From: an uncultured Coriobacteriales bacterium
GTDB taxonomy: Bacteria > Actinomycetota > Coriobacteriia > Coriobacteriales > UMGS124
Length of the DNA: 21,344 bases
NCBI GenBank assembly: GCA_934662525.1
Contig: CAKUKJ010000003.1
Location: 1 to 21,344 of the forward strand
Reading direction: 5' to 3'
Made by a program: the position numbers and the translations under genes. The notes under the pieces are model-generated. The model made no database searches. It saw only the letters and a list, made by a program, of their open reading frames with translations, and was not told where the DNA came from. Shown piece after piece: positions 14,958-21,344 of the stretch. Every line of letters starts with the position of its first letter. Within the stretch, counting starts at the first letter, position 1.

Positions 14958-15037
14958 ACTTCGCACATAACTTAACACCAACTTCGCACCGTGTTAAGTT
15001 ACGTGCGAAGTAAGTGTTAAGTTGCGTGGTAAGTTGG
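14958..15037. repeat. Motif array 1: seven ACTTNNCAC units, includes 74-bp direct repeat copy
   Basis: Units of the form ACTTNNCAC or its complement GTGNNAAGT start at 14958, 14970, 14981, 14991, 15003, 15014 and 15026: three in one orientation, then four in the other. Start-to-start steps are 10-12 bp, near one DNA turn. Bases 14964-15037 are a 74-bp copy of 16571-16644 with only two differences (14976 and 15002). The array ends exactly at the stop codon of the AlbA_2/HTH gene. Inside it, TTAACA (14992-14997) and TAAGTT (14969-14974) are 17 nt apart on the minus strand, so it could also fire a promoter towards the surface cluster. Confidence 0.9.
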
Positions 15038-16525
15038 CTATTCGCTCCTTTTGAGGCGGTATCGCTGTTTCGGGCTGCGGGCAGGCTCCATCGGTTCAAC
15101 AACGCCCAGGGCGACTAGCGACTTGATATGCGATGTGATTGCGCTCCTCGACAATCCAGACGCCTCGGCGAGCTCCTTGGTAGATGCGGACATCCTCTCA
15201 CTTAGGGCGTTCTTGATTGCCTCGTCAATAGACTCGGGCCGGCCGACGCCTGTTTCGCTTGAGTCAAGACGGCGCTTTTCAAATGTGAGACAAAACGACG
15301 TCAAGGAATCCCTGGGCTGTGGAGGGAGCATCATGGCCTTCTTGAGCTGCTCCTCTATCTCCTGATAACCCGTTCCTCGATTCTCAACCACATAGCCGCC
15401 GTCTGGATAAGGCGTCGTCTCCAGGATGTTCGAAAGGTATTGGTTGCGCGTTGACGACATTCCGGACTCGCCCAACGTCTCAACCGTCACGTCACCATAG
15501 AGCCCGCCGGGATTGAGAATCTCAAGACGGTCGGCATACATGTTGACCTGCACTTGGGATCCACGCGCATCAGGAGAGTAATCGCGGTGCATAAGCGCGT
15601 TTGCCACCGCCTCGCGCACCGCAGTGCGCGGGTAATCGGGAACGTCTTGCCTGAAAGTACCCCTGATGACAGCACCGGTGCGCATGTTCCGCGTTACTGC
15701 GGCCAAAACGTCGTCAACCATCATCGGTATGGGGCCAATGATGGTCTGGGAGTCAAGAAACCTACGGCGTTCATCCACTCTCTCCGCCTTCGTTGTGCCT
15801 GGAAAAGACGTGAACGTCACGTTGAGCCGAGGAAAGAATTTCTGAGGAAACGCCCCCAAGGCCATCACCCCGGCCAGAGTAGGGCACAACGCACCGTCCG
15901 GCGAGCGACGCACGACATGCAGATCGAGCATGATGTCTTCATCGCTGCGCCCTCCGAGAATGCGAGGATGAAGCTCCCTTTGACGGGCGAGGAAGCCGTT
16001 GAGAAGTGCGGCGTCGAGGTCATCCACCGATGCCTCGGGCACAGGCTCGTCATCGTGAAGCGGTTGCCCATGGTTCTCAAGCAACCGGTCGACCTCATAC
16101 GGGGTCAGCCGCCGGTCGCCGTCGCCCGTGCGGATAAACGATCCACCGTAGCGGTTCTTCGAGGTCACATAGCATGGCTTGTCTTTCGGGTGCATCTCGG
16201 GCACCTCGGCGCATACAAGCCGCGCGCCCTCAAAAGGAAGGATTGCGATATCAGGACGCACGACAGGGGTCAGCTTCTCGCACGCGGCCCCAAACGCGTC
16301 GCTCATGCGCGCGGCATTGAAATCGGGGACGGGCGTAAAGCCGTTCTTTTCGGACAAGCCGAGAATGACATGCCCACCTGAACCGTTTGAAAAGGCTGAC
16401 AAAGTGTCCGCCATCGTTGACGGCAGCTCGCCCTTAGCCTCTTTGACCTCGCATGATTGCGTATCGCGGCCAATCTGGCGCATGACAGCAACGGTCTCGT
16501 TGAGCCAAGCCCGATCCATCGCCAC
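15038..16525 (-). CDS. AlbA_2 / HATPase_c_4-type ATP-binding protein with C-terminal winged helix
   Basis: The 495-aa protein belongs to the family often mislabelled RecG-like or transcriptional regulator. An AlbA_2 (Schlafen-type) domain spans about 20-145 with SCEVKEAKGELPSTMADTLS, AFSNGSGGHVILGL and the following beta strands. The HATPase_c_4-like domain has REAVANALMHRDY near 304 and ADRLEILNPGGLYGD after it. A winged helix-turn-helix lies about 445-475 (STKELAEASGLSRSAITSHIKSL). I keep the GTG at 16525, with GGGAGGATG before it; an ATG two codons later is equally good. The gene is bracketed by two almost identical arrays of 9-bp motifs, the upstream one containing a promoter, the downstream one touching the stop codon. 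DNA binding and autoregulation through these arrays is likely. Members occur in variable and defence-associated regions; the cellular role is unknown. Confidence 0.88.
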   Translation of the reverse strand: MAMDRAWLNETVAVMRQIGRDTQSCEVKEAKGELPSTMADTLSAFSNGSGGHVILGLSEKNGFTPVPDFNAARMSDAFGAACEKLTPVVRPDIAILPFEGARLVCAEVPEMHPKDKPCYVTSKNRYGGSFIRTGDGDRRLTPYEVDRLLENHGQPLHDDEPVPEASVDDLDAALLNGFLARQRELHPRILGGRSDEDIMLDLHVVRRSPDGALCPTLAGVMALGAFPQKFFPRLNVTFTSFPGTTKAERVDERRRFLDSQTIIGPIPMMVDDVLAAVTRNMRTGAVIRGTFRQDVPDYPRTAVREAVANALMHRDYSPDARGSQVQVNMYADRLEILNPGGLYGDVTVETLGESGMSSTRNQYLSNILETTPYPDGGYVVENRGTGYQEIEEQLKKAMMLPPQPRDSLTSFCLTFEKRRLDSSETGVGRPESIDEAIKNALSERMSASTKELAEASGLSRSAITSHIKSLVALGVVEPMEPARSPKQRYRLKRSE

Positions 16526-16564
16526 CGCTCCATCCTCCCGTCATAGACCTTTCGCTTGCCGACA

Positions 16565-16652
16565 GCTTACCACATAACTTAATACCAACTTCGCACCGTG
16601 TTAAGTTAAGTGCGAAGTAAGTGTTAAGTTGCGTGGTAAGTTGGTGCGAAGT
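16565..16652. repeat. Motif array 2: eight ACTTNNCAC-type units upstream of the AlbA_2/HTH gene
   Basis: Units start at 16565 (GCTTACCAC), 16577 (ACTTAATAC), 16588, 16598, 16610, 16621, 16633 and 16644, with steps of 10-12 bp. The first three face one way and the rest the other. Bases 16571-16644 match 14964-15037 with two substitutions. The array fills most of the gap between the DUF4143 ATPase stop (16668) and the start at 16525. Confidence 0.9.
16576..16604 (-). promoter_or_regulatory. Promoter embedded in motif array 2
   Basis: The minus strand has TTAACA (16599-16604), 17 nt, then TAAGTT (16576-16581). Both boxes are themselves parts of array units, so a protein bound to the array would cover the promoter. 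The leader to the GTG at 16525 would be about 45 nt. The -35 is one base off consensus, the -10 is weak. Confidence 0.5.
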
Positions 16653-16667
16653 TGGTTCGGATACTTC

Positions 16668-17957
16668 TTAAGCTCCCAGCCTGTCGAGGGGAACGACTTG
16701 CACGCCGTCGGGGCGAGTATAGCCAAAGCCCCCAACGCCCACTATGACCGCCTTCACCGCAGGGGGACGTTCCCCCCGCTCAACCATCTTGCGCTCCAGA
16801 GAACAGAGCGAGGCCGCAGCAGCGTCTTCCTGGTTTGCCCCAAGCTTTATCTCAAACGCGCCCCAAGCGCCGCCTGGAGCGGAGACGATCGAATCGACTT
16901 CGAGGCCGGAGTCGTCCCTGTAATGCATGACCTGCGCGCCCATGGCCCGGGCGTACACGTCCAAATCATGGATTGCCAGCGACTCGAACAAGAATCCCAT
17001 CGTCCTCAAATCGTTGACGAGAGACTCCGGCGTCGCACCGAGCGCAGCGGCGGCCAAGGACGGATCGGCAAGATGGCGTTTCGCGGCGGCGCGAATTTTG
17101 ACCGGAGAACGCAGCGAGGGGCTCCACGCAGGCACGTCGTTGATGAAAAACACCCTCTTGAGCGCATCGAGATAATCGCGCAGTGTGGAGTCCGCAATCT
17201 CGCCACCCATATCGGCAAGCAAGACCTTGTTGGTCGCCAGGGTCGACTCGTTACGCGCAAGCGAGGCAATGACGCGAACCACCTTGTTTGAGTCGCGACG
17301 GACTCCATCGACGCGAGACAGGTCGGACGTGGCGACCGCATCTATATATGATGATGCCGTGAGCATCGCCTGGCGCGTCGTTAAGACAGTGGCCGCAGGC
17401 CAACCGCCCCGGCAAATCACCTCCGCATAATCGGGCAATCCGACCGATGACGGAGCAGAAGAATACCGCTCCCCCCGTATAAGGCCTGCCAGCGAAATCT
17501 CACCCGTGGACTTGCCGAGCTCGACCATCGTGAAGGTAGACATGCGCACGCGGCCGATGCGCCCGGCACCGCTGTGGACAGGCGCGTCAATTGACGCGAT
17601 CGCCTTGCCATGCGGCCGAGGAACCGACGAGCCCGTAAGAATGAACTGCCCGGCAGCCCCCGATGCCTCGTCGCACGCGTAACGCACGGCATCCCATAGC
17701 ATGGGCACCTCTTGCCACTCGTCTATCAGGCGCGGACGGCCACCGCGAAGCGCGCCGGCAGGGTCGGTCTGGGCAAAACGGCGGTTTTGAAACTGCCCGG
17801 CAGGGTCGAGAATGCGCAGCTGCGAAGAGGCCATCCTCGCCGCCGACGTCGTCTTGCCGCACCACTTGGGCCCCTCGACGACCACAGCGCCGAACGTCCC
17901 AAGTGCCTCTTCAAGCATCGCGTCGCTCAACCGGGTCACATAGCGCTCTTTCGGCAT
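16668..17957 (-). CDS. DUF4143 / AAA_14-family ATPase
   Basis: The 429-aa protein is a complete member of the AAA_14 + DUF4143 family. Seen: Walker A GPKWCGKTT at 29-37, Walker B RLIDEWQ at 76-82, a sensor-like ILTGSS at 106-111, the helical middle with VLLADMGGEIADSTLRDYLDAL, and a PD-(D/E)XK-like end with E-V-D-S-I-V near 351 and FEIKLG near 369. The ATG at 17957 follows GGAGG by 8 nt. It is predicted to be cytoplasmic. The function of this large family is unsettled; suggestions include DNA transactions and regulation of mobile or variable loci. It is preceded by 23-bp tandem repeats and followed by motif array 2 and the AlbA_2/HTH gene, so two ATP-binding proteins with repeat-array control sit side by side. 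A truncated relative lies at 9265-9882. Confidence 0.92.
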   Translation of the reverse strand: MPKERYVTRLSDAMLEEALGTFGAVVVEGPKWCGKTTSAARMASSQLRILDPAGQFQNRRFAQTDPAGALRGGRPRLIDEWQEVPMLWDAVRYACDEASGAAGQFILTGSSVPRPHGKAIASIDAPVHSGAGRIGRVRMSTFTMVELGKSTGEISLAGLIRGERYSSAPSSVGLPDYAEVICRGGWPAATVLTTRQAMLTASSYIDAVATSDLSRVDGVRRDSNKVVRVIASLARNESTLATNKVLLADMGGEIADSTLRDYLDALKRVFFINDVPAWSPSLRSPVKIRAAAKRHLADPSLAAAALGATPESLVNDLRTMGFLFESLAIHDLDVYARAMGAQVMHYRDDSGLEVDSIVSAPGGAWGAFEIKLGANQEDAAAASLCSLERKMVERGERPPAVKAVIVGVGGFGYTRPDGVQVVPLDRLGA

Positions 17958-18032
17958 CCTTGCACCTCCAAGGTTTGGTCATGCTGTCAGTATGCCCGCC
18001 CGCCGCATCAAACGCGCCCTGTTTCAGAAATT

Positions 18033-18101
18033 CCGCCGACAAATCATTGGAAAATCCGCCGACGTTTCATTTGAAAATCCGCCGACAAATCATTGGAAAA
18101 T
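18033..18101. repeat. Three tandem 23-bp repeats upstream of the DUF4143 ATPase
   Basis: Units begin at 18033, 18056 and 18079. Units 1 and 3 are identical (CCGCCGACAAATCATTGG then AAAAT); unit 2 differs in four positions of the middle. A fourth CCGCCGA begins at 18102 as part of the terminator hairpin. The 23-bp period equals two helical turns. The repeats lie 76 bp upstream of the ATPase start and are likely its operator or a family-specific element. Confidence 0.85.
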
Positions 18102-18124
18102 CCGCCGATGCGTCGGCGGATTTT
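18097..18124. terminator. Bidirectional-looking terminator hairpin
   Basis: AAAATCCGCCGA and TCGGCGGATTTT form a perfect 12-bp stem with a TGCG loop. Because A and T runs flank the GC core it would work on either strand; on the minus strand it lies 10 bp after the stop of the HesB-like gene. Its left arm is shared with the last 23-bp repeat. Confidence 0.75.
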
Positions 18125-18133
18125 CTTGCGCGG

Positions 18134-18442
18134 CTAGAGCTTCCAGGCGGCGATGCCCTTGTAGGTGATGTCCTTCACGCTGAGGAAGCTCTTGAGCCCC
18201 AACGCCACGTCGTCGTCGACCTCCAGGCCACGGGCCAGGAAAAGCTCGCCCACGGGGGCGTCCACGATGCGCCAGGCACCCTGCGCGCGCAGCTTCTCCG
18301 CCTCGGCCGGCTTGGCGAAACGCGAATACAGCTCGGACGAGTCGGCGCAGCAGCCTATGGCCGACACCTCCTGGAACACGACGGCGCAGTAGCCCTTGGC
18401 CGTCATGTAGTCGATGAGTCGCTGGTCATAGGTGACGTTCAC
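18134..18442 (-). CDS. HesB-like small protein with CC motif
   Basis: The 102-aa protein starts at a GTG with GGAGG six nt upstream. It has an IscA/HesB-like opening (VTYDQRLIDYMTAKGYCAVVF) and the sequence AIGCCADSSELY around C31-C32. A family of HesB-related small proteins carries a Cys-Cys or Cys-Sec pair at this place; here both are ordinary TGC/TGT cysteines. The C-terminal part (VDDDVALGLKSFLSVKDITYKG) fits the same fold loosely. It lacks the C-terminal C-x-C of true A-type Fe-S carriers, so Fe-S delivery should not be assumed. It is followed by a terminator and is divergent from the MFS transporter. Family call moderate, function unknown. Confidence 0.7.
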   Translation of the reverse strand: MNVTYDQRLIDYMTAKGYCAVVFQEVSAIGCCADSSELYSRFAKPAEAEKLRAQGAWRIVDAPVGELFLARGLEVDDDVALGLKSFLSVKDITYKGIAAWKL

Positions 18443-18616
18443 GTGTGCCTCCGGTTACGAATCGCATGCCATCACATCATAGGCGATGTCGGGCGGTATC
18501 GTGGCATGGCTCGCCGCAAGTCTGCATCCGGCCCGGATGGCACAGCGAACGAGCCCACAGGCGCCCGCGCCGGGCGCACCCGACACCTGCGGCGCGTCAT
18601 CGAAAGGGTTCTCGGC

Positions 18617-19870
18617 ATGGGTATGCCCCAGTTCATACGCGCGCACTACGAGAAAGTCGTCTGCGTATGCTGCTTCCTCTTCCTCTTCGTCAACATGGGC
18701 TTTGCAAGCACGTCGTTCGGCGTGTACCAGCCCTACATCGTGGAGGTGGTGGGCAACACGGCGGGCTCGGTCGTGCTCGCATGCCGCACGCTGGCCTCGC
18801 TCGTATGCATGCTCTTCGTCAACCGCTATTACTCTCATCTCGACTGCCGGCGCGGCGTTTTCGTGGCCACGCTGCTCACTGCGGCGGGGTTCGCCATCTA
18901 CTCGCAGGCGAAAAGCGTCGCGCTCTTCTGCCTGGGGGCGGTCTTCACCGGCGCTGGGTATGGCCTGGGCGGCATGGTGTGCATGACGACGCTTGTGGGA
19001 CGCTGGTTTCACGACCACATGGGCACGGCGGTGGGAATCGCCTCTGCGGGCAGCGGCATGGCCCCGCTCATCGTCTCCCCTGCGGCCGCCCGCATCATCC
19101 AGGCAAGTTCGCTGTCCACGGCGTTTCTCTGCGAGGCGGCGTTGGCCGCGCTTGTCGGCGGCGCGGTGTTCGCCCTATTGCGCAACCGTCCGCAAGACAT
19201 GGGCTTGGAGCCCTTCTCCCTGCCCGAGCGGCCCGAGCACGGAGGGCCCCACAAGCCCGGCCACACCCACGCCGTGCAGGCGGCGGACGAAGGCGGCGTC
19301 GATCTGCCGCGTGGGGCCTTCGCCGCCATGATGGTGGCCATGACGTTTTTGGGCGTGCTCTCGGTGGATGGGTTCAACTACCTGTCCATCCTGCTTACGT
19401 CCAACGGCGTGGACCGCATGCAGGCAGCTTCCGTCATCGCCGTGGCGGGCGGGTGCCTCACGGCGTCGAAGGCCATCTCGGGCAAGGTGTTCGACATCGT
19501 GGGCGTGTTCAAGGGGTCGGTCGTCTTCTTCTGCATCTTCATCGCCGGCTGCTCCATGTGCTGCCTGATGGGCACGGGCAGCCTTGCCGTCGCATGGGCG
19601 GCGGCGGTGCTCTTCGGCCTGGGACTTTCGCTGGGCACTGTGGGCATCTCCGTGTGGTCGCTCAAGCTCTCCACCCCGCTGCGTCGCGCCCGCGTCATCA
19701 AGAACTTCCAGGTTGCCTACTCGCTGGGCGGCTTTGCGTTCAACATCGTGCCCGGCACCCTGGCCGACCTCTGCGGCTCCTATGTGCCCAGCTACATCAT
19801 CATGCTGGGCCTGTTGCTCGTGTGCGCGGCCATCACCCTCACAACGTACCGGCGCTACGCAGCGAGGTAA
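18617..19870 (+). CDS. MFS transporter (OFA-like)
   Basis: The 417-aa membrane protein has twelve predicted transmembrane segments in two sets of six, split by a hydrophilic loop at about 200-232 (NRPQDMGLEPF ... HKPGHTHAV). The first segment (CVCCFLFLFVNMGFASTSFG) and GxxGYGLGG near 118 fit major facilitator proteins, closest by feel to the oxalate/formate antiporter group. SGKVFDIVG in the second half corresponds to the family's loop motif A. The open frame extends far upstream, but only the ATG at 18617 (AAAGGG nine nt before) gives a normal MFS length; an in-frame ATG at 18506 would add a disordered 37-residue leader. It is divergent from the HesB-like gene and convergent with the PEBP gene, so likely monocistronic. 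Substrate cannot be read from sequence; an organic anion is a guess. Confidence 0.88.
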   Translation: MGMPQFIRAHYEKVVCVCCFLFLFVNMGFASTSFGVYQPYIVEVVGNTAGSVVLACRTLASLVCMLFVNRYYSHLDCRRGVFVATLLTAAGFAIYSQAKSVALFCLGAVFTGAGYGLGGMVCMTTLVGRWFHDHMGTAVGIASAGSGMAPLIVSPAAARIIQASSLSTAFLCEAALAALVGGAVFALLRNRPQDMGLEPFSLPERPEHGGPHKPGHTHAVQAADEGGVDLPRGAFAAMMVAMTFLGVLSVDGFNYLSILLTSNGVDRMQAASVIAVAGGCLTASKAISGKVFDIVGVFKGSVVFFCIFIAGCSMCCLMGTGSLAVAWAAAVLFGLGLSLGTVGISVWSLKLSTPLRRARVIKNFQVAYSLGGFAFNIVPGTLADLCGSYVPSYIIMLGLLLVCAAITLTTYRRYAAR

Positions 19871-19924
19871 GGCGCAGACAGGGCCGCAGCGTCTCCCGCG
19901 CCCATTCACAACAGCCATCAAAAA

Positions 19925-19956
19925 GGGGTCTGGCCACCGTTGAGCAGCCAAACCCC
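19925..19956. terminator. Terminator between convergent genes
   Basis: GGGGT-c-TGGC pairs with GCCA-a-ACCCC across a 12-nt loop (9 pairs, one mismatch). An A run precedes it and CTCGTTTCG follows, so it could serve both the MFS gene from the left and the PEBP gene from the right. Confidence 0.6.
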
Positions 19957-19994
19957 CTCGTTTCGATAATGGCGACCCGCGTCTCTTGTCGGCC

Positions 19995-20501
19995 TTACGC
20001 CCTGCTCGGCAGCAGCGCCGTAGCCTCCGCCAGCACATGGCCGCGACAGGCGGCAACCAGCTGGTTGGCCCAGAAGGGGGCAGGCAGGTTGGGCTCGCAG
20101 TCGAGCGCGACCACATGCATGGTGTAGACGTGGTCGGCGTCGGGAGGGCAGGGGCCCTCGTAGCCCACGCCGAACTCGGGATTGCGCTTGGCGGCGCTGT
20201 TGTACCCCTGGACGAGGCCGGGCTGCCCCATGCGCGACGCGTCGTCGGCAAACAGAACCGTCTGCCGCCCCCCGACCCCCACCTGGTAGGCACACCAGTG
20301 CATCCAGGGGAAGCCGCACACGGGCGTGGAATCCCAGTCCATGAAGATCCAGGCCAGAGCGCGCGTGCCTGCGGGCACGTCGGTCACCTCGAAGGGGAAC
20401 GACCTCAGGCACATGCCCGCACCTTGATCGGCCAGGGCGCTGTACTTGCCATATGCATCGGGCAAAAAGCCCTGCTCATCGAGCTTCACATGAACCTGCA
20501 T
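19995..20501 (-). CDS. YbhB/YbcL-type PEBP family protein
   Basis: The 168-aa cytoplasmic protein is a phosphatidylethanolamine-binding-protein homologue (Raf kinase inhibitor-like, bacterial YbhB/YbcL group). The ligand-pocket signatures are visible: FEVTDVPAGTRALAWIFMDW followed by D57-STP and a W67-H-W near 55-69, and GYEGPCPPDADHVYTMHV at 113-130. Length fits the family (about 150-180 aa). There is no signal peptide. It starts 6 bp after the stop of the gene upstream, so the two are probably translationally coupled. The bacterial role is not established; family members bind anionic ligands and have been linked to kinase or protease inhibition. Confidence 0.92.
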   Translation of the reverse strand: MQVHVKLDEQGFLPDAYGKYSALADQGAGMCLRSFPFEVTDVPAGTRALAWIFMDWDSTPVCGFPWMHWCAYQVGVGGRQTVLFADDASRMGQPGLVQGYNSAAKRNPEFGVGYEGPCPPDADHVYTMHVVALDCEPNLPAPFWANQLVAACRGHVLAEATALLPSRA

Positions 20502-20507
20502 AGCCCT

Positions 20508-21344
20508 CTACTCCTCTGCCTCGGCGAAGGTGCCGACCATCTGCTCGATAGCGTCCTCATACTTCTCGGCGCCGGCCTCGGTGCACCAGCAAATGACGAC
20601 GCTGATGGAGTCGTCGGAGGGAATCGGGGTCACGACGACGGCGGCGTACATGGACTCGTCGGGATCTGCCACCTTGTAGGAGTTGAAGGCCGACACGATA
20701 TCGCCCTGGCCGTCAATCGTGCCTTGCGCGATCAGCTCGACCGTGGAGTCGGGCGAGTCGCCCTCGGGCTCAAGGGCCGCGTAGAGCTCGGCGAAGTCGT
20801 CGCCGGTCATCTTGGAGGCACCTTCCATCACGTGGCCCACGGCCTTGATGAGGATGTCGCCGTCCTCGTCCATCCAGGCGTCTTCATCGTCCTCGTAGGG
20901 GGTCACGCCCTCAGGCAGGTCGAAGGTGAGGCCGCATGCGGAGGTCTGAAGGGAGTCGATGTCGAGTCCGTCGTCGTCTGCAAGCTTGAGGGAGTCGATG
21001 ATGCCGGTCAGCTCGTCTTTCTCGGCATCCGTGGTCTCGTTTACGGAATAGCCAAGCTGCATGAAGGTGAAGCCGTCGTCCATGGGCATGTAGAGCTGCA
21101 CGATGATGTAGGTGTCGTCCCCGTCGGGCACCACGAGGCCGTATGCCCAGCACGGCAGGTCGGAAGACGCGTCGGTCCCGAGGCTCTCCACCGTGGCGTC
21201 CTCGTAGTCCTCGACGGACACCTGGGAAAGCTGGCTGAAGTACTCGTCCCAGTCGGCATCCGTCTGGACGTCCACGTCGGCATCGCGCAGGTCGTACACA
21301 GAAACGGCAAGGTTGCCCGCCTCGTTGGTCATGCTGAGCACGCT
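20508..21344 (-). CDS. Acidic protein of unknown function, N-terminus outside the window
   Basis: The frame runs open to the window edge, so at least 278 codons are seen and the true start lies beyond. The sequence is rich in Asp/Glu. It appears to contain two related halves, each a predicted beta/alpha unit: the first ends ELTGIIDSLKLA, the second begins GLTFDLPEGVTPYED and ends YEDAIEQMVGTFAEAEE. The G-L-x-F-x-L-P-E-G opening is common in small extracytoplasmic lipoproteins, so an exported protein with a missing signal or lipobox in the unseen part is likely. It is the first seen gene of a pair with the PEBP gene, 6 bp apart. I do not recognise a family. Confidence 0.75.
   Translation of the reverse strand, partial: SVLSMTNEAGNLAVSVYDLRDADVDVQTDADWDEYFSQLSQVSVEDYEDATVESLGTDASSDLPCWAYGLVVPDGDDTYIIVQLYMPMDDGFTFMQLGYSVNETTDAEKDELTGIIDSLKLADDDGLDIDSLQTSACGLTFDLPEGVTPYEDDEDAWMDEDGDILIKAVGHVMEGASKMTGDDFAELYAALEPEGDSPDSTVELIAQGTIDGQGDIVSAFNSYKVADPDESMYAAVVVTPIPSDDSISVVICWCTEAGAEKYEDAIEQMVGTFAEAEE

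Noticed and set aside
14958..16652. Insertion sequence with terminal repeats
   Set aside because: The flanking repeats are direct, not inverted, there is no transposase or integrase, and no target-site duplication is evident; a regulatory array or cassette fits better.
18033..18124. CRISPR array
   Set aside because: The 23-bp units are directly tandem with no spacers and no cas genes are near.
18134..18442. Selenoprotein with in-frame UGA
   Set aside because: The CC motif is encoded by two cysteine codons; no UGA or SECIS-like need is seen.
17663..18616. Upstream part of the open frame leading into the MFS transporter
   Set aside because: It runs antisense through the DUF4143 ATPase and HesB-like genes and the 23-bp repeats; normal MFS length starts at 18617.
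1..21344. tRNA or rRNA genes
   Set aside because: I saw no cloverleaf-like or rRNA-like sequence in the intergenic stretches.

Overview
The window looks like a piece of the chromosome of a high-GC, strictly anaerobic actinobacterium, most likely of class Coriobacteriia (gut Eggerthellales/Coriobacteriales type). This is inferred from a Tat-exported flavodiiron-rubredoxin protein, a rubrerythrin with its rubredoxin domain at the N-terminus, a C69 dipeptidase, large repeat-rich surface proteins and DUF4143-type ATPases. No database was consulted. Most genes read on the minus strand.

Layout. 1-2550: an oxygen/peroxide defence pair, rubrerythrin then flavodiiron protein, with its own promoter. 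2551-8161: a C69 peptidase behind a 1341-residue surface protein (CAP-like domain, nine Ig-like repeats, membrane anchor). 8452-8970: a MOSC-domain protein on the plus strand with a clear terminator. 8971-10202: a degraded stretch with large palindromes, an N-truncated DUF4143 ATPase, and two tiny ORFs, one antitoxin-like. 10203-14744: four consecutive minus-strand surface/secreted genes: a membrane-anchored protein, a small abundant-subunit-like protein, an 800-residue protein with InlB-type repeats, and a small protein with a sortase-like tail. 14745-18130: an accessory block with an AlbA_2/HATPase/HTH gene flanked on both sides by near-identical 74-bp arrays of a 9-bp motif, then a DUF4143 ATPase preceded by 23-bp tandem repeats. 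18134-21344: a HesB-like small protein, an MFS transporter, a PEBP (YbhB-type) protein and a partial acidic protein.

Two points stand out. First, upstream of the surface-gene cluster there is a perfect TTGACA box and a TACTCT box separated by 21 nt, of which 12 are an uninterrupted G run (C12 on the plus strand). This is the architecture of a slippage-controlled, phase-variable promoter and would make the cluster switchable. Second, the 74-bp arrays carry 7-8 copies of ACTTNNCAC spaced 10-12 bp apart, close to one helical turn, with a recognisable promoter inside each. One copy sits at the promoter of the AlbA_2/HTH gene; the other abuts its stop codon and lies directly upstream of the poly-G promoter. 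A simple model is that the HTH protein controls itself and, through the second array, influences the surface operon. That link is inference.
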